Virus record (IMG/VR): IMGVR_UViG_3300028840_008180
Span: 28,083-92,082 of that record
Direction: 5' to 3' (one strand)
Length of the DNA: 64,000 nucleotides
Source of the DNA: a virus
Within the stretch, counting starts at the first letter, position 1, and each line of letters starts with the position of its first letter. This document shows positions 23,782 through 31,617 of this stretch, piece by piece. The position numbers and the translations under genes were made by a program. The notes beneath the pieces were generated by a model. It saw only the letters and a program-made list of their open reading frames with translations. It ran no database searches and had not been told where the DNA came from.

Positions 23782-24749
23782 ACGGGTTGTCTCTCTTGGA
23801 TCATGTACTTGTCTAACCACCAGAGCATCCGGAGTTGTTGTAGCTTCATCTCCTTGGCGTCATAGTCCTTTTTGAGCATCTTCGTTAAGCCTCGCTCGAC
23901 ATTCGGGTCGTAGACAACGGTCCCCGAGTTAGAGAAGAACGATTTGCCGCAACAATAGACTGGTGTTAGAGAGACAATGTTGTCGATGATCGAGCCAGAG
24001 TTGACACATGACGTGAATACTGCCTTCTGCATGAGGTTAAAGACTGAGTTGTTAACAACATGGAAGTTCTTATGGCTCTTGAGAGTCTTCTTCTGGAACC
24101 TTTCTAACTCTCGCTTTCCGTGGGCGGGCGAGTCACCGATACCGGGGTGTGGCTTATATACGACATGTAACTTGTGTTGGGTGGCGAAATCAAGCGTTCT
24201 CTGGATTAGTTCCTTCAATCCGATTTTACTGTAAAATACCACAGAGGCGTCGTAAAGTACCTGTCCTGGGACGAAAATGTATGGTACGTCCGGAATCTTG
24301 TCGCTCTGGGGCTGCGCTCTCTTTGAAAGGTGGCTCTTCATCATGCTCCTCCGAAGACCTTCTACGGAGGTTCGAGATGGACATTCCTTGATGAGGTTTC
24401 GGATGGTATCGTAGTAGTGCGAATCACCGAAGAGCTTCTTACGGTCCACCACAATGGATTTAGGGAGCCATCCGTGATCGTAGCATGTGACCGGCTTTCC
24501 AGCCTTACGGTGTTGCTTGTATCTCGCTGTTCGCTTCTCGTGGCCGTAAGGGCTAAGGCAGATGTAGTAGTCGAAAACCCCATTCTTGTACGTCTTGAAG
24601 CCCGTATTCTTCACACGGTGGTTTGCAGACCAAATCTGATGGCCACATTTGACAAGCTCTTTGCAAATTCCTTGCCAAATCTTGTATCGCCAATCGTATG
24701 TCGAACCACCGGCATGAGGGTAGTTAATGAGGTCAATGAGAATCTTCAT
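23727..24749 (-). CDS. glycosyltransferase-like protein (capsule type)
   Basis: 340 residues. VVYKPHPGIGDSP near 197-210 and SCVNSGSIIDNIVSLTPVYCCG near 250 match the nucleotide-sugar-binding half of capsule polysaccharide transferases and resemble the protein at 19633-20661. The N-terminus is a Rossmann-like start (MKILIDLINYPHAGG). The most upstream minus gene of the cluster; its own promoter is not clear. Confidence 0.65.
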   Translation of the reverse strand: MKILIDLINYPHAGGSTYDWRYKIWQGICKELVKCGHQIWSANHRVKNTGFKTYKNGVFDYYICLSPYGHEKRTARYKQHRKAGKPVTCYDHGWLPKSIVVDRKKLFGDSHYYDTIRNLIKECPSRTSVEGLRRSMMKSHLSKRAQPQSDKIPDVPYIFVPGQVLYDASVVFYSKIGLKELIQRTLDFATQHKLHVVYKPHPGIGDSPAHGKRELERFQKKTLKSHKNFHVVNNSVFNLMQKAVFTSCVNSGSIIDNIVSLTPVYCCGKSFFSNSGTVVYDPNVERGLTKMLKKDYDAKEMKLQQLRMLWWLDKYMIQERQPVHKQVELLEMHAGIGLRP

Positions 24750-24770
24750 ACAGTTTAGTTAGTACTGCCA

Positions 24771-24800
24771 TTGACAAAATCGGGTCCTATCATCTATCGT
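24771..24800 (+). promoter_or_regulatory. sigma70-like promoter
   Basis: TTGACA, 18 bases, TATCGT, followed 29 bases later by a gene with a strong AGGAGG. A good -35 and a weaker -10 suggest host-polymerase early transcription. Confidence 0.45.
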
Positions 24801-24828
24801 ATAAGAGTCTCGTTTTAGGAGGAAAACC

Positions 24829-25107
24829 ATGAGAGTGGCCGTACACTTCGAGGTCTCAGAGGGAGGTAGTGTCTACCACAAGACCAAGATTGTGGAGACG
24901 GACTTTCTTGAAGAGGAGATGGATGCGATAGAGTTTGCCCACCGCAAGGATGAGACATTCTGTTGGTTACCGTTTCGAGACCTCCAGATCAAGTTGATCA
25001 AAACTGCTCTACCTGACATGTTCGTCGATCCGCTCCATTTCTCATACGACTTCCGACGTGCTGTGATCAATCAAAAGGGCGTCAGTAACGCCAAGCTAAA
25101 GAAATAG
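24829..25107 (+). CDS. hypothetical protein
   Basis: 92 residues, unrecognised; N-terminal beta stretch (MRVAVHFEVSEGG) and helical remainder with basic end. Strong TTAGGAGG site. Small size and a host-like promoter are compatible with an early host-takeover protein, which is only inference. Confidence 0.75.
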   Translation: MRVAVHFEVSEGGSVYHKTKIVETDFLEEEMDAIEFAHRKDETFCWLPFRDLQIKLIKTALPDMFVDPLHFSYDFRRAVINQKGVSNAKLKK

Positions 25108-25108
25108 C

Positions 25109-25141
25109 CCTCCCCCAGATTCAAGGTCTGGGGCAGGGCCA
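25109..25141. terminator. hairpin terminator between convergent genes
   Basis: GCCCT-C-CCCCAGA, loop TTCAAGG, TCTGGGG-C-AGGGC. On the minus strand it is followed by TATTTCTTT, so it mainly ends transcription from the right; it also lies just after the stop of the plus gene. Confidence 0.6.
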
Positions 25142-25325
25142 AGCACGTCGCTTCTAGCCCGAGCCCAGGCAAAATCAGCACCTGTACTCCTTGGAGAGAG
25201 AGTTGCCACGGTGGGACTCTAACCCACGTCCTCGAAAATGATCGAGGTGTTCACCGACACTTCATGACGACTCTGGGCCAAGCGGAAACTAAATTGTCAG
25301 CGCACCATGTAGGGGTGCGCACGAG

Positions 25326-25463
25326 CTATTGGTTGATGACATGTTCGATCATCTTCATAGCCCTTTCATACCCTCTAATTGTACCTACTTGATAGCCTAT
25401 GTAAAGACCAATCAGGGTGCCTATGACAAACATCCAAAAAACCGCACGCTTGAAAATTCCCAT
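25326..25463 (-). CDS. small single-span membrane protein
   Basis: 45 residues: MGIFKRAVF then a hydrophobic helix (WMFVIGTLIGLYIGYQVG) and a charged tail ending EHVINQ. TTGAGGAA precedes the ATG. It follows the 25472 gene after a nine-base gap and is likely co-transcribed. Unknown function. The 185 bases downstream contain no convincing gene. Confidence 0.65.
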   Translation of the reverse strand: MGIFKRAVFWMFVIGTLIGLYIGYQVGTIRGYERAMKMIEHVINQ

Positions 25464-25471
25464 TGTATTCC

Positions 25472-25918
25472 TCAAATTCGATATTCTAGTTCATCTGGGT
25501 CTTCCTTCCAATAGTTCCAACGGGCGTACTCTTCGGCGTATTGATCGTCGACTTCCTGCATCTTCCACCGGGCCATCTGCTCAATGGCGTCGGTTTTACT
25601 GATAAATGGTCGGGGCATAAACGACTGCCACTCGTTTGGGATAGGGCGGGATTCCAACGCCACGCCGTCTCTCGTCCACGATAGGGCTTTTCCATACTCC
25701 TCGTAGTCTGGATACGTGGTTAGTTTGGGGAAGACGTAAGCCCAAAATAATGCGAATCGCTTCAGGGCTAACTTCCTACCGCTATACTCAGCCCAATAGA
25801 TATTGTGGCGATCTAACGACTCGATGAAGCGATATTTCCCTTGCTGGAGATCGTAAGCGAGGATACGATATTCCTCGTATTTGGCGACAACCATTGATGA
25901 TGTCGAACTGTGTAACAT
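25472..25918 (-). CDS. hypothetical Tyr/Trp-rich protein
   Basis: 148 residues rich in aromatics (YWAEYSGRKL, FWAYVFPKL, ARWNYWKEDP). ATAGGAGG precedes the ATG and a GATAC-type promoter lies directly upstream. No family recognised. Confidence 0.7.
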   Translation of the reverse strand: MLHSSTSSMVVAKYEEYRILAYDLQQGKYRFIESLDRHNIYWAEYSGRKLALKRFALFWAYVFPKLTTYPDYEEYGKALSWTRDGVALESRPIPNEWQSFMPRPFISKTDAIEQMARWKMQEVDDQYAEEYARWNYWKEDPDELEYRI

Positions 25919-25936
25919 AACTACCTCCTATCTCGT

Positions 25937-25965
25937 TATCGGCATATTGAGGGCTTTCCTTTAGG
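25937..25965 (-). promoter_or_regulatory. CTAAAG-N14-TGCCGATAA promoter
   Basis: Minus-strand match to the bipartite promoter, 19 bases from the ATG of the Tyr/Trp-rich gene. Eight bases beyond, a TATATA box faces the other way. Confidence 0.68.
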
Positions 25966-25973
25966 AGAAACGT

Positions 25974-25979
25974 ATATAA
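25974..25979 (+). promoter_or_regulatory. TATATA box, candidate late promoter
   Basis: AACGTATATAATC followed by AGGAGG and the ATG at 25996; spacing fits a short-leader late mRNA. Confidence 0.5.
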
Positions 25980-25995
25980 TCACACAGGAGGAATT

Positions 25996-26418
25996 ATGGC
26001 CATAGTCGTCCCTAACGAGGGTGAGCTAGAACTGCTCGAAAAGATGATCAAAGAAGCCTTAGGCACTGATGAGAACTACAGTCTGAAGCTCTACGGCAAC
26101 AACTACACGCCCGTCGCAACAAGCACCTCGGCGGACTTCATTGAACCGGTATTTACCAATTATGCGGCAAAAACACTTACCAGGGCCGGATGGGACAGCC
26201 CCATTACCTTAGCCAATGGTGAAGCGTATATCGAGTACGCAACCGAACAGGTCTGGACGTGTGGGGTCGTGGGAGACACGGTCTACGGCTACTTCATTGA
26301 GGGATCAACTTCTGGAAAGGTCTTGTGGGCTGAGAGATTAGAGTCGGCGGTGGTACTTACGAGCGGAGATGACCTCAAGATAACACCCTCCTTCACACTT
26401 CGTAGTCGGGAGGGTTAA
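25996..26418 (+). CDS. probable small virion protein
   Basis: 140 residues starting MAIVVPNEGELELLEKMIKEAL, a start style seen in small tail-region proteins of marine phages, followed by a beta-rich domain. The family is not certain. It has a late-type TATATA box and AGGAGG, and its stop overlaps the next ATG, so two likely structural proteins are coupled. Confidence 0.6.
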   Translation: MAIVVPNEGELELLEKMIKEALGTDENYSLKLYGNNYTPVATSTSADFIEPVFTNYAAKTLTRAGWDSPITLANGEAYIEYATEQVWTCGVVGDTVYGYFIEGSTSGKVLWAERLESAVVLTSGDDLKITPSFTLRSREG

Positions 26419-26882
26419 TGGCAACGTACATAATCGTACCAGACGGTGGTGCTGATGTTGATGGTTGTGCCGAGGCATACCATGTGAAGACGTTTGACTA
26501 TGAGTTCGGAGAGAACGATTACGCATTCGTCAAACGTAAGGCTGAGGGTGGCTACCTTGAAGAGGTGGTCATTGAAGAGGTCCAGGTCGGCCAGGATCAG
26601 TATGGTCACGACTTCATTACGTATAAGGATACGTGGCACTCCATCTGGAATGAGAATGAATTGGTCGCCGAACAAGATGCTATCGATGTTGCTATCGATT
26701 ACTGGGAGACCCAGATTGTAAGATTAGAGGCGGTCCCATTGTGCGAGGGTGATAACGAAGACCTCTTATTCAGTGACGTTTTGGAACGAATTGAAGCAAT
26801 GATTGAAAGGTTGCAGAATATAACAGATATCAAGATTCCCTTGGGTGGATATTATCAAAGAACCGTCAGTGTAGGGCGGTAA
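26418..26882 (+). CDS. hypothetical acidic protein
   Basis: 154 residues, beta-like N-terminus (MATYIIVPDGGADVDG) and a helical C-terminus (LERIEAMIERLQNIT). It begins on the last base of the previous stop codon (TAATGG). Co-expression with the preceding late-type gene suggests a virion component; unconfirmed. Confidence 0.6.
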   Translation: MATYIIVPDGGADVDGCAEAYHVKTFDYEFGENDYAFVKRKAEGGYLEEVVIEEVQVGQDQYGHDFITYKDTWHSIWNENELVAEQDAIDVAIDYWETQIVRLEAVPLCEGDNEDLLFSDVLERIEAMIERLQNITDIKIPLGGYYQRTVSVGR

Positions 26883-26885
26883 TTT

Positions 26886-26914
26886 CTCAACTTTCGTACC
26901 CGAAATGCCGATAC
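26886..26914 (+). promoter_or_regulatory. CTCAAC-N14-TGCCGATAC promoter of uvsW
   Basis: One-or-two-base variant of the bipartite element. The -10-like CGATAC ends only 7 bases before the uvsW ATG, so the transcript should start at or next to the start codon. Confidence 0.65.
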
Positions 26915-26921
26915 ATAGAGT

Positions 26922-28340
26922 ATGGAGACTCTTCTTAAGATCGGGACAGTTTACTCCCGTTTACACACAAGCGACGATTGGTTGAAAGAAAAGTTCTGGC
27001 GTGCCTTCAGGAAACGTGAACTGAACTACTATCACAACCCTCTGTATAAAGCGAAGAAGTGGGATGGCTTTCGGGATTTCTTCACCAGAAAGGCCGGTCA
27101 ATTTCTAACAGGGCTTCTGCCTGAAGTTGTTTACAACCTCAGACGATGTAAAACGAATTATAAGGTAGTGGATACCCGCCAGCCAATCGACTTCCTGCGG
27201 AAGTCGATTGGCGAGGACTTCATCTGGTGCCGGGACCATGAGAAGCCGATCATTTTGCGTGACTATCAAGTAGACTACACCAACCAGATACTGAAGTACA
27301 AGCGGGGTCTTGTCTACGCTCCCACCTCATCGGGTAAGACCTATTGTATGATTAGTGCTTTGAAGTGCCTTCCCCCGAAGACACATGCGCTTGTTCTGGT
27401 GGATCGAAAAGAGCTTGTTTGGCAAAACTACGAGGAGATTAGGAAGTTTGGGTTTGATGATGTCGGTGTCTTCTACGGCGAAAAGAAGGACCCTAATTAC
27501 ATCACCGTATGCCTCATCAACAGCGCACCTAAACTAAGCAAGTATTACCCTGAGATTCGGGCGGTCATTGTTGATGAAATACACGACATGATTTCGGATC
27601 GGTGTATTGCTCTCTACAAGCAACTCCGCAGCGCTGATATCCGTATCGGGTTCTCTGCTACTCCGTTTCGCTCTGGTGGTAAAGATCATTGCCATAAAAT
27701 GAAGGTGAAGGGACATATGGGTGGCGTTTTGAAGACGGATGCGGTAGAAAGTGGCCGCTTGACTACTGCTGATCTTCAAGATCGAGGCGTCTTATCCTCA
27801 TCAGACTGCACGTTCTTCATGGTTGAAGAACCTCAGAGGCAGTATGACATCTATCAGGATGCTGTTACTTTCGGCATTGCCCAGAATGATTACCTTCACC
27901 ACAAAGTGGTGAAGTTGATGGAAACCCTTAAAGGTCGGACACTTCTGGTTGTCGAGCGGATCGAGCACGGCGAGAAGCTTAAGGAGATGATACCCGGATC
28001 ATTTTGGCTACATGGTAGTCAGAAGAAAGGGATTCGTCAGCAAACCGTGGAGGAACTGAAGTTCCATGAAGGCGATTTTGTTGGTATTGCTGTTGATAGT
28101 ATTGTCAATAAGGGTGTAAACGTCTTTATTCATAACCTCGTAAACTGTGCTGGGGGAAAAGCCGAGCATCTGGTGATTCAACGTATGGGTCGTGGCCTTC
28201 GCACGGCGGATGACAAAGAGGGCCTCAATTACTACGACTTCTTCTTCACAATCAACCCCTACCTCGAAAAGCACTCCGAAGAACGCATCAGAATCCTCAA
28301 AGCTGAGGGTCACAACGTGAAAATTGTCGACTCTCTCTAA
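26922..28340 (+). CDS. uvsW: UvsW-like SF2 DNA helicase
   Basis: Unwinds branched recombination intermediates and R-loops, shifting T4-like phages from origin- to recombination-dependent replication. 472 residues: N-terminal domain, Walker A APTSSGKT (133-140), DEIH box (218-221), FSATPF, and motif VI QRMGRGLR. No Shine-Dalgarno is present between the promoter and ATG, in line with a leaderless mRNA. A perfect 14-bp hairpin lies within the gene. Confidence 0.88.
   Translation: METLLKIGTVYSRLHTSDDWLKEKFWRAFRKRELNYYHNPLYKAKKWDGFRDFFTRKAGQFLTGLLPEVVYNLRRCKTNYKVVDTRQPIDFLRKSIGEDFIWCRDHEKPIILRDYQVDYTNQILKYKRGLVYAPTSSGKTYCMISALKCLPPKTHALVLVDRKELVWQNYEEIRKFGFDDVGVFYGEKKDPNYITVCLINSAPKLSKYYPEIRAVIVDEIHDMISDRCIALYKQLRSADIRIGFSATPFRSGGKDHCHKMKVKGHMGGVLKTDAVESGRLTTADLQDRGVLSSSDCTFFMVEEPQRQYDIYQDAVTFGIAQNDYLHHKVVKLMETLKGRTLLVVERIEHGEKLKEMIPGSFWLHGSQKKGIRQQTVEELKFHEGDFVGIAVDSIVNKGVNVFIHNLVNCAGGKAEHLVIQRMGRGLRTADDKEGLNYYDFFFTINPYLEKHSEERIRILKAEGHNVKIVDSL
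27182..27212. repeat. coding-region hairpin, perfect 14-bp arms
   Basis: GCCAATCGACTTCC, loop TGC, exact complement, inside uvsW. Confidence 0.9.
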
Positions 28341-28350
28341 TACCTACTGT

Positions 28351-28767
28351 ATGCGATTCGAGGAATACTACAAACGACGGCTAGACGAGGATAAAGCAGG
28401 TCCACATAAACCCGCCCGTTCCAATGTAGCCTACGAGTTGGGTGTGGCGGCAGCTACTGGTACGTTGGCGGGGAGTAAGATACAGGGTAAGAACATCATA
28501 GTCCAGAAACTCCGTCCGGTGGTAATGGATGCTTTCAGGATATTCCGCCGAAAGGGTTTCCACCCACAGGATATCGAAGAGATGCTTTTGGATAGCTTGC
28601 GATTGGCCATTCTCTACACGAGTGCTGAAGGTGGCATCCGAGGTGGTTACAAGAGCAGCATGCCAGTTGCGGAGTTCATGCGTCGTAGCAAAAAGAAACA
28701 CGCTGGTTATAAATCGCTAGATAAAGACGAAGATACGCCAGAAGAACCCGAACCCGATCTTGAATGA
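28351..28767 (+). CDS. hypothetical protein with leader-like start
   Basis: 138 residues from MRFEEYYKRRLDEDKAG, a variant of the recurring leader. A Gly/Ala-rich segment (VAAATGTLAGSKIQG) follows, then a helical part and an acidic tail. It starts 10 bases after the uvsW stop without an obvious ribosome site, and overlaps the next gene by ATGA. Confidence 0.65.
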   Translation: MRFEEYYKRRLDEDKAGPHKPARSNVAYELGVAAATGTLAGSKIQGKNIIVQKLRPVVMDAFRIFRRKGFHPQDIEEMLLDSLRLAILYTSAEGGIRGGYKSSMPVAEFMRRSKKKHAGYKSLDKDEDTPEEPEPDLE

Positions 28768-29552
28768 TTACGTACAGCAGCATTGGTCACATGGGTCGCT
28801 TGGGAAACCAACTATTTGAATTTGCTGCGACTATTGGTACGGCCATCAAGAACGACATGCCCTACATGTTTCGCCCGTGGTACTACAACCAGTTCCTTCA
28901 AAACCCAATCCCCACCGACAAGAACCTGAAAGTGCCTGCTAAGAGGTTTAGAGAGCAGCATTATTACTACCAGGATATCCGGTTAACGGAACCGACTGAT
29001 CTCGTGGGCTTTTTCCAGAGCGAGAAGTACTTTAAGCATTGTGAGTCACTCATCCGATATCACTTTGAGCTTAGACATGACTTACGAGATTACCTAAAGA
29101 AGAAGTACAAGCGGATGCTTGATCAAAAGCCTTGTTCCCTCCATGTGCGGCTGACAGATTATCTCGTCCGTGGTAACTTTGCGAACCTTACGAAGGACTA
29201 TTACAAAAAGGCAATACGCCATGTGACGGAACACTTCAATAATGACCCAATATTCTTAATCTTCTCAGATGACATCAAATTGGCTAAGCGATTGTATCGG
29301 AGTAAGCGATTCGTTTATATCCACGAAGAGCTTGATATACTTGACATGTTCTTGATGTCGATGTGTGACTCACACATTATCGCTAATTCGAGTTTTTCGT
29401 GGTGGGGCGCATGGCTTGCCAACAACCAAAAGGTGGTTGCGCCTGAGCGTTGGTATAAAGGTAGGAAAATGAATCCAAACGTACCCTTCATAAAGGGCGG
29501 TTGGCACGAGATGCGGGACTTGCGGCCCGAACCTTGGGTGATCATCGACTAG
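28764..29552 (+). CDS. family 11-like fucosyltransferase
   Basis: 262 residues resembling alpha-1,2-fucosyltransferases: HMGRLGNQLFEFA at the N-terminus, the GDP-binding HVRLTDYL where the family has HxRxxDY, IFSDD, and ANSSFSWWGAWL near 210-221. These transfer fucose from GDP-fucose to a sugar. It starts inside the stop of the previous gene. Separated by only a few genes from the glycan island. Confidence 0.87.
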   Translation: MITYSSIGHMGRLGNQLFEFAATIGTAIKNDMPYMFRPWYYNQFLQNPIPTDKNLKVPAKRFREQHYYYQDIRLTEPTDLVGFFQSEKYFKHCESLIRYHFELRHDLRDYLKKKYKRMLDQKPCSLHVRLTDYLVRGNFANLTKDYYKKAIRHVTEHFNNDPIFLIFSDDIKLAKRLYRSKRFVYIHEELDILDMFLMSMCDSHIIANSSFSWWGAWLANNQKVVAPERWYKGRKMNPNVPFIKGGWHEMRDLRPEPWVIID

Positions 29553-30403
29553 AACTTTAGGGTTAGGCATTTGCATGCCCCACCGGCCTTGATAAACTCG
29601 CTCATATCAATAGGATGGCAGGTGTAACCCTCGTTTCTCAGTAACCTCATTGTGTTTTCACAATGTGTGGGGATGATGACATCTTTACCCAGGATGACGG
29701 AGTTGCATGCGAAATTGTTGGCGTCGGCTTGGCTGACACGGATAGTTTTGAAGGTACTTTCAATTTCGTGCTGCTCGTGGTCAGCGAAAGCGCCTGGGTA
29801 GTACATAACCTTTTCGTCGTCTAGCGGACAGAAGCATGTATCCAGGTGGTAGAATTGCTTGTTGGAAAGCTTCAGTGGGAGTGTATTAACACCCAGTAAT
29901 TTACCGATCAAATCGATGGCAGCGTAATCCGTGCGGAAACCGTACCCACAACACAGTAGATCGCCTGCGAATAAGGCGTCACCTGCACCTTCAAAGGAGT
30001 GCTGATTGAGGATATGGATGAACTTGAATCGACGTTGAAACATGTTCCAGCTATTCTTTCGGGTCCGAGCCCAACAAAGCCAATACTCTTCTTCTGGTTG
30101 CCTTTCCTTGTGTTTGAAACTCGCCAGCACAAAATGGTCACCGTACACCAAACCTGAATTTGCTGAAAAGACGCCATCAGGACAACCAGGAAGCTTCACT
30201 TTGATGGTAAAGGCACCGAGTCTAGCTAACGTATTAACAAGCTCCACCCATTGTGAACACGCCTTCTCTTTGTTCACATTGTTCTTTTCAGGATGCATCC
30301 AAGGATTGATTTTGTATGTCACGTCATACGTGGAGAACGGTGTAGAAACCAAGACGCAGCCGTGCGGAAACAGTTGTTTGTGCAGATACTCTTGTTCGTG
30401 CAT
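29549..30403 (-). CDS. amidinotransferase / DDAH-fold enzyme
   Basis: 284 residues of the arginine-modifying pentein fold. Visible: FEGAGDALF near 140 (substrate acid), HLDTCFCPL near 187 (catalytic His and Asp), and the C-terminal nucleophile loop KAGGACKCLTL. Members hydrolyse methylarginine or arginine or transfer an amidino group. In this DDAH-like arrangement the substrate cannot be fixed from sequence. It has its own GATAC-type promoter and AGGAGG site, so it is expressed with the replication class. Confidence 0.75.
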   Translation of the reverse strand: MHEQEYLHKQLFPHGCVLVSTPFSTYDVTYKINPWMHPEKNNVNKEKACSQWVELVNTLARLGAFTIKVKLPGCPDGVFSANSGLVYGDHFVLASFKHKERQPEEEYWLCWARTRKNSWNMFQRRFKFIHILNQHSFEGAGDALFAGDLLCCGYGFRTDYAAIDLIGKLLGVNTLPLKLSNKQFYHLDTCFCPLDDEKVMYYPGAFADHEQHEIESTFKTIRVSQADANNFACNSVILGKDVIIPTHCENTMRLLRNEGYTCHPIDMSEFIKAGGACKCLTLKF

Positions 30404-30422
30404 AGCGATCCTCCTATTTAAG

Positions 30423-30451
30423 GTATCGTCACTAATCGCACGAAACTTTAG
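30423..30451 (-). promoter_or_regulatory. CTAAAG-N14-TGACGATAC promoter
   Basis: Minus-strand bipartite element with one change (A for C), 20 bases from the amidinotransferase ATG; the -35-like part overlaps the end of the upstream gene. Confidence 0.65.
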
Positions 30452-30804
30452 CCTTCTGGGCTGATATCCTCAGGTTCGGGGGTAGAATCACCTAATCCTG
30501 GTAGTTCAGGAGGGGTTGCCGCCTTGCCTACTTTTGTGAGCCCATCGAGCCTATCCACCTCATTGATAAGCTCTTGTATGGATTTCTGACCATGGCTGCC
30601 GATCCAACCCTGAATTTCTGAGAGGTAACTCCGTAATTCGGAGTACTTTTCAAGGTCTTTGGGCAGTCGGGGGTATTGGTCTATCCGAGCGGAAAGAACG
30701 TTGTTCACGGTTTCATCATCTGCGCCTGCTGCGCCAACGGCGTCAAGCACAATCCGCCTCGCCTCGCCATGAGTGATTTCTTCTAGCCAGAGCTTGAACC
30801 TCAT
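30448..30804 (-). CDS. hypothetical protein with putative capsid-targeting leader
   Basis: 118 residues starting MRFKLWLEEITHGEA, a textbook copy of the leader. The body is helical, ending in a Pro/Glu-rich tail (PGLGDSTPEPED). Coupled by ATGA to the upstream secreted protein gene. Function unknown; virion packaging inferred. Confidence 0.75.
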   Translation of the reverse strand: MRFKLWLEEITHGEARRIVLDAVGAAGADDETVNNVLSARIDQYPRLPKDLEKYSELRSYLSEIQGWIGSHGQKSIQELINEVDRLDGLTKVGKAATPPELPGLGDSTPEPEDISPEG

Positions 30805-31559
30805 TCATCCTCCACTATAATTGGTATTGGTAGATACTTAGGTGGTACCGCCAATAATTTCCCGTTCCTTTCGATGGGAATCTTGTTCCATGGGTTGTTT
30901 TTCTGGGGAATGATATCCGGATCACCATAGATCATGAAAGCCCAACCCCTCCAAACCTTGTGGAATTTCTCCCAAGACCACGTCTGGATAGATAAGCTAC
31001 GGTCTGCGTTATCAATAACCTTGATAATCTTCTTATTTGGGTCATAGTGAACGAGAACAAGCATATGTCCCTTGATATCAAAGGCAACGCCCCGTCGCTC
31101 AATCTTACAACCCCGTATGAGTAAATCGGTACGTGTCGTATCCTGCGGCCAGACGACTCGATATTTGATCTTCTTTTCATCTAAGAGAGCCTTAACCGGT
31201 GGCCACCAAGCTCCGTCTTGGCATCTAGGGTCACCACCATCTTCCGGGTCCTTCGTGATATCGTAAAGGCTTTTGATTTCTGCGTAGCGTGCCAACATTT
31301 CCAGACTACACCAAACGCAGTTGCCATTTTCGTTAAGTACCCTATCTTTACGTGGTATAGGAACTTGAACGCCTCTTAACTCTTTGTTCTCAGGGACTTT
31401 TTTTGTTTGATAGAAGTTATTAAGTGGCCCTGGCGCTCCATCTAGCCCTGAAGAAACTGAGTAAACGCATTGATCCAGTGCGACTGCTTGGATGTGAGAG
31501 GTGGGAACTCCCAGCAGTACACTTAGGATCATGATAACCGAAACGAGTCGGTGTAACAT
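30801..31559 (-). CDS. secreted cysteine-protease-like protein
   Basis: 252 residues. N-terminal signal peptide (MLHRLVSVIMILSVLLG). A papain/C39-like arrangement can be seen: NENGNCVWCSLEMLARY (Cys about 81), GHMLVLVHYD (His about 164) and KVIDNADR (Asn/Asp about 179). Secreted phage peptidases may act in lysis or in modifying the envelope; the target is unknown. AGGGGGTG precedes the ATG and a TATATA box lies about 32 bases up. Confidence 0.6.
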   Translation of the reverse strand: MLHRLVSVIMILSVLLGVPTSHIQAVALDQCVYSVSSGLDGAPGPLNNFYQTKKVPENKELRGVQVPIPRKDRVLNENGNCVWCSLEMLARYAEIKSLYDITKDPEDGGDPRCQDGAWWPPVKALLDEKKIKYRVVWPQDTTRTDLLIRGCKIERRGVAFDIKGHMLVLVHYDPNKKIIKVIDNADRSLSIQTWSWEKFHKVWRGWAFMIYGDPDIIPQKNNPWNKIPIERNGKLLAVPPKYLPIPIIVEDE

Positions 31560-31590
31560 ATTCACCCCCTAAATTGCTGTTTCCACTACG

Positions 31591-31596
31591 TATATA
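31591..31596. promoter_or_regulatory. TATATA box between divergent genes
   Basis: ACGTATATACCG between the secreted protein (minus) and the gene at 31618 (plus), 32 and 22 bases from the starts. Confidence 0.48.
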
Positions 31597-31617
31597 CCGC
31601 ATCAAGATGAGAAAGCT

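Noticed and set aside
24750-24810. TACGATAGAT on the minus strand as promoter for the 23727-24749 gene
   Set aside because: The CTAAAA upstream is 11 rather than 14 bases away.
25195-25290. T-arm-like GTGGG-TTAGAGT-CCCAC on the minus strand, possible tRNA or tmRNA end
   Set aside because: The candidate acceptor has no 5' partner nearby and the only hairpin upstream has a 6- or 8-base loop, so no cloverleaf or tmRNA can be closed.
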